From positions 310,001 through 374,000 of the forward strand of contig NZ_CP042466.1 of NCBI RefSeq assembly GCF_008330225.1: 64,000 nucleotides of DNA, read 5' to 3'. This document shows positions 45,402-54,843 of this stretch, piece after piece (position 1 is the stretch's first letter; each line of letters begins with the position of its first letter). Origin of the DNA: Geobacter sp. FeAm09 (GTDB lineage: Bacteria; Desulfobacterota; Desulfuromonadia; Geobacterales; Pseudopelobacteraceae). Made by a program: the position numbers and the translations under genes. The notes below the pieces were generated by a model that did no database searches, had not been told where the DNA came from, and saw nothing but the letters and a program-made list of their open reading frames with translations.

Positions 45402-46478
45402 CTAGCGCATCTTCAACGTCGAGATCGCCACCAGAGCCAGGATGATCGTGATGATCCAGAAGCGCACGATGATCTTGGGTTCCGCCACCCCCTTCAGTTC
45501 GAAGTGGTGGTGGATCGGCGCCATGCGGAAGATGCGTTTGCCCCGGTACTTGTAGGAGCCCACCTGGAAGATGACGGACAGCGCCTCGACCACGAACACC
45601 CCGCCCACGATCACCAGGAGGATCTCCTGTTTGGTCAGAACGGCGATGACGCCCAGGGTGCCCCCCAGGGAGAGGGAACCCACGTCCCCCATGAAAACCT
45701 CGGCCGGGTAGGAATTGTACCAGAGAAACCCCAGCCCGGCGCCAACCATGGCGCCGCACATGACGGCCAGTTCGCCGGCCCCCGGCACCCGGGGAACCTG
45801 CAGGTAGGCCGACAGGGTGGCGTGACCGGCAATGTAGGCAAAGAGCATATAGGTGGCGGCATTGATGGCCACCGGGCCGATGGCCAGTCCGTCCAGGCCG
45901 TCGGTCAGGTTGACGGCATTGCTGGCGCCCACGATCACGATGGCCACGAACGGGATGAAGTATATCCACAGGTCGGGGTGGAAGCGTTTGAAGAAGGGGA
46001 AGTAGAGTTCCTCGCTGAAACCGGGCTTGAGGAACAGGAACACCGCCACCGCCACCGCCAGAAGCAGTTGCCAGAACATCTTCTGGCGCGCCGAGAGCCC
46101 CTTGGTGTTCTTCTCCACTACCTTCTTGTAATCGTCCACGAACCCGATCAGGCCGTAGCCGATGGTGATGAAGAGCGCCGTCCAGACATACTGGTTGGAG
46201 AGGTCGGCCCACAGGAGCGTGGGAATGACGATGGCGGACAGGATCATCACCCCGCCCATGGTGGGGGTGCCCTGCTTCTGCAGGTGCGATTCCGGGCCGT
46301 CGGTACGGATCACCTGGCGGGCCTGGAGGCTCTCCAGCTTGCGGATGATCCAGGGGCCGAGCACGAAGCAGACCACGAGCGCCGTAATCATGGCGTAGAT
46401 GGTCCTGAAGGTCAGATACTTGAAGATATTGAATAATTTTACGTTCGCTGCCAGCGGGTAAAAAATGTGGTAAAGCAT
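45402..46478 (-). CDS. mraY: Phospho-N-acetylmuramoyl-pentapeptide transferase
   Basis: This is a 358-residue, 10-TM enzyme that transfers phospho-MurNAc-pentapeptide to undecaprenyl phosphate (lipid I). The VDDYKKV Asp pair (about 115), [13 protein letters not shown] (about 190), [10 protein letters not shown] and [12 protein letters not shown] (about 320) are the catalytic signatures. It starts at 46478, just after murF. Confidence 0.96.
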   Translation of the reverse strand: MLYHIFYPLAANVKLFNIFKYLTFRTIYAMITALVVCFVLGPWIIRKLESLQARQVIRTDGPESHLQKQGTPTMGGVMILSAIVIPTLLWADLSNQYVWTALFITIGYGLIGFVDDYKKVVEKNTKGLSARQKMFWQLLLAVAVAVFLFLKPGFSEELYFPFFKRFHPDLWIYFIPFVAIVIVGASNAVNLTDGLDGLAIGPVAINAATYMLFAYIAGHATLSAYLQVPRVPGAGELAVMCGAMVGAGLGFLWYNSYPAEVFMGDVGSLSLGGTLGVIAVLTKQEILLVIVGGVFVVEALSVIFQVGSYKYRGKRIFRMAPIHHHFELKGVAEPKIIVRFWIITIILALVAISTLKMR

Positions 46479-46481
46479 GGT

Positions 46482-47876
46482 TTATCCTTTTTCGTTGTGT
46501 GACATGGACTGTCTCAGGAGGGCCGCCGCCCGCTCCATGGTCATGCCCCGGGAGCCCTTGATGAGGATCACGTCTCCCGGCTGAAGCGACTGTTTCACCC
46601 CGTCGGCAAGCTCATCGTGGTTCCGGCAGCAGTGAACCGCTTCGGCCGGCAAACCTGCCTGCATGGCCGCTTGGGCGGCATGGCGATGCATCAGGGCGCC
46701 CAGCAGGAAGAGCCGGTCCACATTTCTTCCGGCGACCGCGCCGACCCCCTCGTGGGCCTCGGCCTCGTGTCCGCCCAATTCCAGCATGTCCCCCAGCAGG
46801 GCGACCCGGTGCCCCGCGGGGGCGATCTGGGCCAGGGTCTCCAGCGCCGCCTTCATGGAGGCGGGGTTGGCGTTGTAGCTGTCGTCCACCAGGGCGATAT
46901 CGCCGATCTGTTCCAACTGGAACCGCCCTTTGTACGGCCTGAACGCGGCCAGTCCTTTGGCGATGTCGGTAAGGGATACCTTGTCCAGCAGGGCCGCCGT
47001 AGCGGCCAGGGCGTTGGATACGTTGTGCAGGCCGAACGCCCGCAGGTGCAGGTGGAACTCCCCCTTGGGGGTGACGACCTGGAACGATTCCCCCTCCAGC
47101 CCCAGGTGCTCGATCTCCTTGGCCCTGACCTCGCCGCGGCTGATGCCGAAGCTGATGCGCCGCGCCGAAGCGTTCTGCCCCAGGCCGCTGACCCGGGAAT
47201 CGTCGCCGTTCACCACCGCCAGGCCGCCGTCGCTGATGCGGTGGAGCAACTCTCCCTTGGCGCTGGCCACGGCCTCCACCGTCCCCATGCTCTGGAGGTG
47301 GGCCGGAAGGGCGTTCAGCACGATGCCGACCCGGGGGCGGGCGATCTCCGCCAGGCGGTCAATCTCGCCCGGTTCGCTCATGCCCATCTCCAGCACGGCC
47401 CAGCGGTGTTCCCGCCTCAGGCGGAACAGCATCTGGGGCATGCCGATGAGGTTGTTCAGGTTCCCCTCGGTTTTCAGGCCCGGCCCGAGCTGTTCCAGGA
47501 TGGTGGCCAGCATTTCCTTGGTGGTGGTCTTGCCGTTGCTGCCGGTTACGGCGATGACCGGGATGTCGAAGCGTTGCCGATAGGCCGCGGCCAAATCGCC
47601 CAGGGCCCGCAAGGTATCCTTGACCGCGATGCCCGTGCAGCCGGACGGGAGCGTGTGGTGGGCGAGCCATTTCTCCTCGGCCAGCACGGTGGTTATCCCC
47701 TTGGCGGCCACCTCGGCGATGAAGTCGTGTCCGTCGAAACGGTCGCCCCTGAGCGGCACGAACAACTCTCCCGGCGCAACGCTGCGCGAGTCGGTGGACA
47801 CGGCCGTTACGCCGGTCCCGGCGCTGCCCTGGACGCGGCCGCCGGTGGCGGCGGCTATCTCTGCTGCGGTAAACAT
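46482..47876 (-). CDS. murF: UDP-N-acetylmuramoyl-tripeptide--D-alanyl-D-alanine ligase
   Basis: This 464-residue Mur ligase adds D-Ala-D-Ala. GSNGKTTTKEML is the P-loop (about 112), LEMGMSEPGEIDRL the central region and DDSYNANPASMKAAL the C-domain. It begins directly after the murE stop and uses the ATG at 47876. The length is normal. Confidence 0.96.
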   Translation of the reverse strand: MFTAAEIAAATGGRVQGSAGTGVTAVSTDSRSVAPGELFVPLRGDRFDGHDFIAEVAAKGITTVLAEEKWLAHHTLPSGCTGIAVKDTLRALGDLAAAYRQRFDIPVIAVTGSNGKTTTKEMLATILEQLGPGLKTEGNLNNLIGMPQMLFRLRREHRWAVLEMGMSEPGEIDRLAEIARPRVGIVLNALPAHLQSMGTVEAVASAKGELLHRISDGGLAVVNGDDSRVSGLGQNASARRISFGISRGEVRAKEIEHLGLEGESFQVVTPKGEFHLHLRAFGLHNVSNALAATAALLDKVSLTDIAKGLAAFRPYKGRFQLEQIGDIALVDDSYNANPASMKAALETLAQIAPAGHRVALLGDMLELGGHEAEAHEGVGAVAGRNVDRLFLLGALMHRHAAQAAMQAGLPAEAVHCCRNHDELADGVKQSLQPGDVILIKGSRGMTMERAAALLRQSMSHNEKG

Positions 47877-49406
47877 CTAGGCTGTTTTCTCCCCGAAGGC
47901 CGTGGCGGCCTCCTCGCGGTCGTCGAAGTGGTGTTTGGTCGTGCCGATGATCTGGTAATCCTCATGCCCCTTGCCGGCCAGGAGCAGGATGTCCCCCGGC
48001 CGGGCCAGGCGCGCGGCCAGCCGGATGGCGTCACGGCGGTTTTCCAGCATGACGAAGCCTTTTTCGTCCCATGCCGGTCGTGCCGCCAGTTCCCCGGGCG
48101 TGTATTCCCGCATGCCGAGAGGGGTGATGCCCTCCCTGACCTGGGCCAGTATGGCGAGCGGGTCCTCGGTCCGGGGGTTGTCCGAGGTGGCGATGGCCAG
48201 GTCGCTCATCTCTGCGGCGATCTTGCCCATGATCGGGCGCTTGCCCGGATCGCGGTCGCCGCCGCAGCCGAAAACGGTGATGATGCGGCCCGTGGCGATC
48301 TCCTTCAGGGTGGCGAGTACGTTGTACAGGGCGTCGCCGGTGTGGGCGTAGTCCACCAGGCAGGTGATGCCGAAGTCGTTGTCAACCCGCTCCAGTCGGC
48401 CCGGAACCGTGGCGTGCCCCTCGATGCCGGCCTTGATGGCCGCCAGCGGCAGATCCAGGGCGATGCCGGCCGCCACGGCCGCCAGGATGTTGGAGAGGTT
48501 GAAGCGTCCCAGCAACCTGGAGGCAAAGGGGAACTCGCCCGCGGGGGTCCTGATGGCCCCGCTGATGCCGTTGACGGTGATGGCCACCTCTACCGGACGG
48601 ACGTCGCCGGGGTAATCTATGCCGTAGCGGATCACCGGGCAGGCGGCCTGCTCCGCCACCCGGGCGCCGTAGCTGTCGTCCATGTTGACGGCGGCCCGGC
48701 GGCGGGGCTTGGCGGCGGTGGGGTGCAACAGCTCGGCAAAGAGGCGCTCTTTGGCGTGCAGATACTCCTCCATGGTGCCGTGATAGTCCAGATGATCCCG
48801 GGTCAGGTTGCTGAAGATGCCCACGTCGAAATGGCAGCCGTCGGCCCGCTTCTGTTCCAGGGCGTGGGACGACACCTCCATGACGAAGGCCTTGGCGCCC
48901 GCATCGGCCAGCTGGCGAAACGCGGCCTGCAATTCGGTGGATTCGGGCGTGGTGCGGGACGCCTCGATGGCGGTTGCGCCGAAACGGTAGCTGATGGTGC
49001 CGAGCACGGCGGCCGGCCGGCCCGCCGCCGCCAGGATCGCCTCGATCAGGTAGGTGGTGGTGGTCTTGCCGTTGGTGCCGGTGATGCCGATCAGCGGGCG
49101 GTCCGCGGTGGGGTCGCCGTAGAACGCCGCCGCCATGCGGGCCATGGCCGAACGGCCGTCCGCAACCTTGATCCAGGGAATGCCGGCGGGGGCAGAGGCC
49201 GTATCCTCCAGGACCACGGCGGCTGCACCCGCCTCCACCGCCTGCGGGATAAAGCGATGGCCGTCGGCCGCCACGCCGCGCAGGGCGAAGAAGAGCGTGC
49301 CCGGTTTGATCCGGCGCGAGTCACAACTCAAGGCCGCGACCTCCGTGGCTTCACTGCCGTGGAGCTCGGCGTCCGGTACCGGGGCAAGGATCTGGGCAAG
49401 TTTCAT
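47877..49406 (-). CDS. murE: UDP-MurNAc-L-Ala-D-Glu--meso-DAP ligase
   Basis: This is a 509-residue Mur ligase. [16 protein letters not shown] is the P-loop (about 108). The DNPR motif (SDNPRTEDPLAI, about 405) marks meso-diaminopimelate rather than Lys as the added residue, as expected for a Gram-negative wall. The ATG at 49406 has GGAG 6 bases upstream; an in-frame ATG 24 bases earlier has no RBS. It is followed directly by murF. Confidence 0.96.
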   Translation of the reverse strand: MKLAQILAPVPDAELHGSEATEVAALSCDSRRIKPGTLFFALRGVAADGHRFIPQAVEAGAAAVVLEDTASAPAGIPWIKVADGRSAMARMAAAFYGDPTADRPLIGITGTNGKTTTTYLIEAILAAAGRPAAVLGTISYRFGATAIEASRTTPESTELQAAFRQLADAGAKAFVMEVSSHALEQKRADGCHFDVGIFSNLTRDHLDYHGTMEEYLHAKERLFAELLHPTAAKPRRRAAVNMDDSYGARVAEQAACPVIRYGIDYPGDVRPVEVAITVNGISGAIRTPAGEFPFASRLLGRFNLSNILAAVAAGIALDLPLAAIKAGIEGHATVPGRLERVDNDFGITCLVDYAHTGDALYNVLATLKEIATGRIITVFGCGGDRDPGKRPIMGKIAAEMSDLAIATSDNPRTEDPLAILAQVREGITPLGMREYTPGELAARPAWDEKGFVMLENRRDAIRLAARLARPGDILLLAGKGHEDYQIIGTTKHHFDDREEAATAFGEKTA

Positions 49407-49458
49407 GCGGTTCTCCAAAAAATGACACAACCTGCCGACGGGTGCAGGTTGTGACGGT

Positions 49459-51432
49459 TCATGCGGAAGGTGTGAATTTTATCCAGACCTCGTCTGCTCC
49501 CCGGATCGTCTGACCGGGGGGAGGGTTCTGTTCCACGGCCCGCCCGCTTCCCATCAGCTTGATGTTGATGCCGCGCTTCTCCATCACCTGCATGACCCGG
49601 CGCATGCTCATGCCCCGGAAATCGGGCATGACGGCGACCCCGGCGGTCGCATCCAGGGCGTCGCCCTCCGACGCGGCATCCGCTTTCGGGGGGGGCGGGG
49701 TCTGGGCGGCAATGACCTTGGGCGTCCTGCTGGTCTCTCCCTTGGGCGTGATTTTCAGATAGGCCAGCGCGTTCACGGCAATGGTGCGGAAAGCCGGGGC
49801 CGCCACGACACCGCCGTAGGGGCTGGTCTTCGGCTCGTCCACCACCACCAGGATCGTCAGTTTGGGCCTGTCGGCCGGGACGAAACCGATAAACGAGGCG
49901 GTCCTCCGGGTGGCGGAATAGCCGTGGGTCACCGGGTCCGCCTTTTGGGCCGTGCCGGTCTTGCCGGCCACGAGGAACCCGTCTATGGCGGCGTTGAGGC
50001 CGGTGCCCCCCTCGCTGGTGACGCTCTCCATCATCCTGGTGACCTTTTTGGCCGTATCCGCGGAGATGACGCGACGCACCGCCTGGGGTTCGAATTTCTG
50101 CACCTCGCGGCCGCTGTCGTCCAGGATGCGCTCCACGATGTAAGGCTTCATGAGCGTGCCGCCGTTGGCCACGGCGGAAACCGCGCTGACCAGCTGGATG
50201 GCCGAGGCCGAAACCCCCTGGCCGAAGGAGATGGTAGCCAGGTCAACCCCGTACCAGCGGCGTTTGTCCCGGAGGTTCCCCGGGGATTCCCCCGGAAGGT
50301 CCACGCCGGTGCGCTCGCCGAAGCCGAAATTCCGCAGATAACGGAACAGCCGCTCATCACCCAGTTTGAAGCCGATCTTGGCCGCGCCGATATTGCTCGA
50401 ATACTTGAGGATGTCGGTCACGGACAGCCGGGCGTAGCTGTGGGTGTCGTGGATGGTTCGGTCGGCGATGGTATAGCGGCCGTTCTCGCAGTTGATGACG
50501 TCCGTGGGCCTGAGGACCCTCTCCTCCAGCGCCGCGGAGACCAGGAAGATCTTGAAGGTCGACCCGGGCTCGAAGCTGTCGGCGACGACCCGGTTGCGCA
50601 GCATGGCCTGGGGGTAATGGGCGTAGGCGTTGGGGTTGAAGGTGGGATAGTTGGCCATGGCGAGAACCCTGCCGGTATCCGATTCCATGACGAGCGCCAT
50701 GCCGTTTTTGGCGCCGCTTTCCGTAACCGCCTTGGCCAGTTCCTTTTCCGCGATGTATTCGATGTTCTTGTCCAGGGTGAGCACGATGTTCTTGCCCGGC
50801 GAAGAGTTCTTGATGACCGTGTCCTTGAGGGCGATGTCGCGTCCCAGGGCGTCGCGCTCGGTCACCATGTAGCCGGTGTTGCCCAGGATGACGGAATCGT
50901 ATTTGCGCTCCACCCCCTCCAGCCCTATCGGGTCCACGCCGGTAAACCCGACCACGTGGGACGCAACCTCGCAGTTGGGATAAAAGCGCTTCGACTCGGA
51001 AACAAAGCCGATGCCGGTCAGTTTGAGGTTCTTGATGCGGGCCGCCACCTCCGGGGTCAGGCGGCGTTCGATCCAGACAAACCCCTTGTCGCTGGAGAGC
51101 TTTTTGAGCAGCTCCTGCTTGGAGGTCCCGAGAAACGGCGCCAGCACCCCGGCCGTGCCGTCCATATCCCTGATGCGGCGCGGTTCGGCGTAGCAGGAGT
51201 CCATGTCCACGGACACGGCCAGGGGCGTGCCGTTGCGGTCCATGATGACGCCGCGTCCCGGGGTGAGCTGGACGATATGCTGGTGCTGCCGTTCGGCCTT
51301 CTTCACCAACTCCTCGTGCTGGAGTATCTGGAGATAGAACGCCCTGCCGGTGACGCTCAGGAACAACAGGCCGAAGATGGTCCCGATCATGACGATCCGG
51401 ACCCGGGCCCATTTTTCCCGGTCATTCTTCAT
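49459..51432 (-). CDS. ftsI: Division transpeptidase FtsI (PBP3 type) with PASTA domain
   Basis: This is a 657-residue class B penicillin-binding protein. A short cytoplasmic tail and TM helix (about 12-32) lead to a dimerisation domain. The transpeptidase has STFK (nucleophile Ser about 291), SSN (about 345) and KTGT (about 491). A C-terminal PASTA domain (about 590-657, MPDFRGMSMRRVMQVM... GQTIRGADEVW) follows a Pro-rich linker. It crosslinks septal peptidoglycan with FtsW. Its start overlaps the ftsL stop by 4 bases. Confidence 0.95.
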   Translation of the reverse strand: MKNDREKWARVRIVMIGTIFGLLFLSVTGRAFYLQILQHEELVKKAERQHQHIVQLTPGRGVIMDRNGTPLAVSVDMDSCYAEPRRIRDMDGTAGVLAPFLGTSKQELLKKLSSDKGFVWIERRLTPEVAARIKNLKLTGIGFVSESKRFYPNCEVASHVVGFTGVDPIGLEGVERKYDSVILGNTGYMVTERDALGRDIALKDTVIKNSSPGKNIVLTLDKNIEYIAEKELAKAVTESGAKNGMALVMESDTGRVLAMANYPTFNPNAYAHYPQAMLRNRVVADSFEPGSTFKIFLVSAALEERVLRPTDVINCENGRYTIADRTIHDTHSYARLSVTDILKYSSNIGAAKIGFKLGDERLFRYLRNFGFGERTGVDLPGESPGNLRDKRRWYGVDLATISFGQGVSASAIQLVSAVSAVANGGTLMKPYIVERILDDSGREVQKFEPQAVRRVISADTAKKVTRMMESVTSEGGTGLNAAIDGFLVAGKTGTAQKADPVTHGYSATRRTASFIGFVPADRPKLTILVVVDEPKTSPYGGVVAAPAFRTIAVNALAYLKITPKGETSRTPKVIAAQTPPPPKADAASEGDALDATAGVAVMPDFRGMSMRRVMQVMEKRGINIKLMGSGRAVEQNPPPGQTIRGADEVWIKFTPSA

Positions 51433-51770
51433 TTGACGACGATCACCTGTTGCTCGGTGGGCAGGCCCATGGCCAGGTCACTCTTGGCGATGGTCTCGAT
51501 GCGGGCCGGGGTCTTGAGGGACGCCGCCTCGAGTTTGAGTCGTTTCTGTTCCTGTTCCGCATCCTTCAGCTGGCGGTTGGTCTCGGATATGCGCAGATTC
51601 AGGTCGATCAGCTTGAAGCGCGACCAGACATGAAAAACCGAGACGATCGTGAAAAGGACCATGCAGACCATCAGGAACTTGAACATGTCCACCCGCTGGG
51701 TGACCAGTTCGGTTCCGCTCAGGGGGCGCGGAGCAACGACCTTGCCGTATTCGGTTCTTGCCTGTGCCAT
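51429..51770 (-). CDS. ftsL: Cell-division protein FtsL
   Basis: This is a 113-residue bitopic protein with one TM helix (about 27-48, FKFLMVCMVLFTIVSVFHVW) and a periplasmic coiled coil (about 52-90, LRISETNRQLKDAEQEQKRL). FtsL and FtsB bridge FtsQ to FtsW/FtsI. The ATG at 51770 has GGAGGT 5 bases upstream, a strong start; the frame stays open further up but without support. Sequence conservation of FtsL is low, so the call also rests on its place between rsmH and ftsI. Confidence 0.9.
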   Translation of the reverse strand: MAQARTEYGKVVAPRPLSGTELVTQRVDMFKFLMVCMVLFTIVSVFHVWSRFKLIDLNLRISETNRQLKDAEQEQKRLKLEAASLKTPARIETIAKSDLAMGLPTEQQVIVVK

Positions 51771-51858
51771 GCTGTACCTCCAAATTCCGTATCTAAGAAA
51801 ACCGCAGTGGGGCTGCCCGTTCGGAACAGTGCCCCGTTTATCGAAATTAACTTCTGTG

Positions 51859-52811
51859 CTACGCGACCGCTGCCAGCTTCTCCGCACCCCGCAGCTTGGC
51901 GCTGCGCGCCCGCGGATTCCGGTCGATCTCGGCCTCGCCGGCCGTGATCGGGCGGCTGGTCAGAACCTTCACCCGCGGCTTGCGTCCGCAGACGCAGACC
52001 GGGAGTTGGCGCGGGCAGGTGCAGCCGGTGGCGTACTCCCGGAAGATATGTTTGACGATCCGGTCTTCCAGGGAGTGGAAGGAGATGACCGCCGCCCGGC
52101 CACCCGGCTTCAAACGGTCGAGGGCGGCGCGCAGCCCCTGTTCCAGGCTTTCCAGCTCCCGGTTGACGGCGATCCGCAGGGCCTGGAAGGTGCGGGTGGC
52201 GGGGTGGATGCGTTCCTCCCACTTGGCCCGGGGGATGGCCCCCTTGATGACGTCCGCCAACTGCAGCGTGGTCAGGACCGCCTGCTCCGCGCGGGCCTTG
52301 ACGATGAAGGCGGCGATCCTTTTCGCCCAGCGCTCTTCGCCGTAGTCCCGGATGATCCGCTCCAGCTCCTGTTCCGGCAACTCGTTCACCAGATCGGCGG
52401 CGGTCTCCCCGCGGCCGGTGTCCATGCGCATGTCCAGGGGGGCGTCCTGCTGGAAACTGAAGCCGCGTTCCCCGCTGTCCAACTGGTGGGAGGAAACCCC
52501 CAGGTCGAGGATGAAACCGTCCAGGGCGGCAACGCCCAGGGCATCCAGATGCCGTTCCAGGTCGGCGAAGTTGCCGTGGACCAGACGGACCGCCGTGCCG
52601 AATTCGGCCAGCCTTTGGCCCGCCGCCTCCAGTGCCTCCCGGTCCTGATCGATCCCGATCACCATCCCGTTTTGCGGTCTGCACCGGGCGGCGATCAGCG
52701 CCGTGTGCCCGCCCCCCCCAGGGTGCCGTCCAGGTAGATTCCGCCCGGCCGGGGCTGCAAGAGGGCGATGACCTCCTCCGGCATGACCGACAAGTGGTGG
52801 AAGGAGGCCAT
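51859..52811 (-). CDS. rsmH: 16S rRNA (cytosine-1402-N4) methyltransferase RsmH, frameshifted
   Basis: From the ATG at 52811 the frame reads [19 protein letters not shown] and IYLDGTLGG, then breaks in a run of eight G (plus-strand C run near 52713). With one extra G the SAM motif becomes [11 protein letters not shown] and joins [11 protein letters not shown] and the rest of a normal protein ([47 protein letters not shown]). The span is 953 bp, one short of 954; the repaired length is 317 residues. RsmH methylates C1402 of 16S rRNA. The gene sits in its standard place after mraZ, so a sequence error is likely. Confidence 0.9.
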
Positions 52812-53306
52812 CTAGACGCCCATTGCGGCGAGCGCTTCCGAGTCCAGCGGGAAGTTCTTCTCGTCCTGCGCGTTGATGCGGCTGTAGGTCCCCTTGTTCC
52901 AGATATCGAAGCGCTGTCCCATGCCGACGAACCAGATGTCCCGCTCCAGCTCCGCGTGCAGCCGCAGGGCGGAGGGGATCAGCACCCGTCCGAGCTTGTC
53001 GGCGCTGCACTCCTCCGCCGGGTTGATGATCTGGCGCTTGATGCTGTTCAACTGTGCCGACGTGAAACCGCCCTCGTTGGCAAGGATCTTTTTCTTTATC
53101 CCGGACCAGGCGTCCAGGGGATACACGGAAAGGCCGCGGCCAAAGGTACCGTCGCCCAGGTCCACGGGGGCGGCCTTGGTGATGATGAAGCGCGCATCCT
53201 CCGACGGGCTGACGAGTGCATCCCTGAATTTGGCCGGGATGCAGGTACGCCCTTTACCGTCGATGGTGCTCGGGGTTTCCCCCCCGAATATGTCCATTGC
53301 CTCGAT
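52812..53306 (-). CDS. mraZ: MraZ transcriptional regulator
   Basis: This is a 164-residue protein of two SpoVT/AbrB-like swapped-hairpin domains. The DxKGR motif appears once as [15 protein letters not shown] and a partial second as [17 protein letters not shown]. MraZ forms rings and represses or modulates the dcw promoter. The start is at 53306 or at the ATG at 53294 (MDIFGG). A sigma70 promoter and three 10-bp-phased GTGG boxes lie directly upstream, consistent with autoregulation. Confidence 0.93.
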   Translation of the reverse strand: MEAMDIFGGETPSTIDGKGRTCIPAKFRDALVSPSEDARFIITKAAPVDLGDGTFGRGLSVYPLDAWSGIKKKILANEGGFTSAQLNSIKRQIINPAEECSADKLGRVLIPSALRLHAELERDIWFVGMGQRFDIWNKGTYSRINAQDEKNFPLDSEALAAMGV

Positions 53307-53313
53307 CATCCTG

Positions 53314-53337
53314 CCACCAATTTCCACTTTTTTCCAC
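53314..53337 (-). promoter_or_regulatory. MraZ-type operator: three GTGG boxes at 10-bp spacing
   Basis: On the minus strand GTGG occurs at 53334-53337, 53324-53327 and 53314-53317, exactly 10 bp apart, between the promoter -10 and the mraZ start. Direct TGG-type boxes one helical turn apart are the known MraZ binding pattern upstream of mraZ in other bacteria. Confidence 0.78.
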
Positions 53338-53348
53338 CTTCAGGGAAA

Positions 53349-53377
53349 TTTATAGCGGCGGTCAAGGGGTATGTCAA
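53349..53377 (-). promoter_or_regulatory. Sigma70 promoter of the dcw cluster
   Basis: On the minus strand the -35 is TTGACA (53372-53377, perfect consensus) and the -10 is TATAAA (53349-53354), with a 17-bp spacer. The start would fall within the MraZ boxes, about 40 bp before mraZ. Confidence 0.85.
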
Positions 53378-53410
53378 GATAAAACGTGAGGTTGTAAAGG
53401 TTTTTACAAC

Positions 53411-53439
53411 AAAAAACCTCCCCCATTTCCGGGGGAGGT
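53411..53439 (-). terminator. Terminator after the 116-residue gene
   Basis: A 9-bp perfect stem (ACCTCCCCC, 53416-53424, with GGGGGAGGT, 53431-53439) is followed on the minus strand by TTTTTT. It ends the minus-strand gene at 53466 and separates it from the dcw promoter. Confidence 0.85.
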
Positions 53440-53465
53440 CGAGAGCCGCAGGCATACCGGAACCA

Positions 53466-53816
53466 CTATTTTTTTCGGCGATCCGAAAGCGAGATGACCT
53501 TGGGGTTGCCGGAGCTGTGCGCCGAACGCTCCCGCTGTTCCTTTGCGTCCTGTTCCTGCTGGAGCTGTTCCTGCTCCACCGGGGAGACGACCTGCTCCAT
53601 GCGGATGGGGGTGCCCCCCATGGTGAAGTCGGCGCCGTCCAGTTGGAACTCGTCCAGTATCCAGGTGAACATCTGGAGCGGAAAGGTGAACACCATGAGG
53701 CGTACCTGCCACCATCCCGGCTTCACGTCGGGAGTGAGCTCCTCGATGCGGGCATAGAAGCCCGGTTTGCCGTCAACGTGGATCAGAACGATATCGTGGG
53801 TCGTGACCATGGGCAT
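53466..53816 (-). CDS. Uncharacterised 116-residue protein
   Basis: There is no signal peptide or TM helix. The first 75 residues look folded and carry hydrophobic beta-rich stretches (THDIVLIHVDGKPGFYARIEEL; GWWQVRLMVFTFPLQMFTWIL). The last 40 are Gln/Glu/Lys-rich and probably disordered. Its start lies 31 bp downstream of the stop of the gene at 53848, so the two may be co-transcribed, and a strong terminator follows. It is probably a lineage-specific conserved protein; the function is not recognised. Confidence 0.7.
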   Translation of the reverse strand: MPMVTTHDIVLIHVDGKPGFYARIEELTPDVKPGWWQVRLMVFTFPLQMFTWILDEFQLDGADFTMGGTPIRMEQVVSPVEQEQLQQEQDAKEQRERSAHSSGNPKVISLSDRRKK

Positions 53817-53847
53817 CCTCGCGATTCATTATTTTTGGAGTGGGTAT

Positions 53848-54381
53848 TCACCGGCGCGGCAGGTCCGTGCCGTCGGGATGTTCGGCCAGCAGCAGAAGCG
53901 GCTGGCCGAGCCGCTGTCCCAGCAGGGCTTCCGCCCGGCGCACCCCCTGGCGCAATTCCTGCTCGAGGCGGGCCAGGGCATGTGTTGCCGGCTCTTCCAG
54001 GCGGTCTGCTATGGCATCGCAGATGAACAGGACGCAGTCGAGCGGCCGGAACGGCGCTGCCATGCGGCAGCCGTCGGCATCGCCATAGGGGCAGAACGGT
54101 TTCCGGGCGAAATCGGGTGCCGGCACCGGTGTCTGCTGCTCCAGCAGGGACAAGAAATCCAGGCCGCTGAAGCGGTATTTTCCGTTCTGGCAGCACTGCC
54201 CGCCGCAGGCGCGGCAGATGCCGCCGCTGCCTGTTGCCAGGGTCAGGGCCAGCATCTCTCCCTTGTGCCGGCGGTAGTCGGCGAGCACCGTTCCGAGCTG
54301 CTGGCGCACGCCGTGGGGAAGCCGGTCGTGGAGTGCCGCCATGAGCCGTGCCCCCCGTTCCCATGCCTGGTGGTCGTTCAT
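53848..54381 (-). CDS. Cys-rich YkgJ-like (metal/Fe-S-chelating) protein
   Basis: The 177-residue protein has a Cys-cluster pattern CRACGGQCCQNGKY (about 62-75), FCPYGDADGC and PLDCVLFIC, resembling the zinc/iron-chelating YkgJ family. The rest is mostly helical. The ATG at 54381 is preceded by GAAGGA. It follows rnpB on the same strand by about 20 bp. The metal and role are unknown. Confidence 0.75.
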   Translation of the reverse strand: MNDHQAWERGARLMAALHDRLPHGVRQQLGTVLADYRRHKGEMLALTLATGSGGICRACGGQCCQNGKYRFSGLDFLSLLEQQTPVPAPDFARKPFCPYGDADGCRMAAPFRPLDCVLFICDAIADRLEEPATHALARLEQELRQGVRRAEALLGQRLGQPLLLLAEHPDGTDLPRR

Positions 54382-54403
54382 CGGTCCTTCTCGTGAAAAT
54401 TTT

Positions 54404-54775
54404 GGTTGAAGCAGTCCATAAGCCGGGTTCTGTTCCCGGATCGGGTTACCCCTCACCGGGCGATGGTCATTCATCTGGGACTGCCGTTGCCGACAGCCTC
54501 AAGCAGCCAACCCGGAGGCATGGGCGGGCAGCCCTTGGCGCCTCCCTATTTGGCCTTGCTCCTGACGGGGTTTACCTGGCATCCGGCGTCGCCGTCGGAC
54601 CCGGTGAGCTCTTACCTCACCCTTTCACCCTTACCTGCCGTGGCAGGCGGACTTCTCTCTGTGGCACTCTGCCCTGGGGTCGCCCCCGCTGGACGTTATC
54701 CAGCGTCATGCCCTATGGAGCCCGGACTTTCCTCCCTTTCGAAAAAGAGCGGCCATCTGTTCTGCTTCAACCAAA
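54404..54775 (-). ncRNA. rnpB: RNase P RNA (class A)
   Basis: On the minus strand the RNA opens GGTTGAAGCAG and ends CTGCTTCAACC, forming helix P1. It contains the universal GAGGAAAGTCCGGGCTCC block (near 54725-54745), ACAGAGAGAAGTCCGCC, and near the 3' end the conserved ACAGAACCCGGCTTATGG (54415-54435), which pairs to form the core. The length (about 370 nt) is typical of class A. It processes tRNA 5' ends. Boundaries are accurate to a few bases. Confidence 0.93.
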
Positions 54776-54843
54776 CCATAACCCCGGCCAACGTCCGCGC
54801 GGGCGGCGGGCGGGACCCTCATGGGGCAGCATCGGCCGGTCGG

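Noticed and set aside
46617-49454. Very long plus-strand open frame opposite murF/murE (about 945 residues)
   Set aside because: It is antisense to two well-conserved Mur ligases, has no family similarity and reflects high GC codon usage of the real genes.
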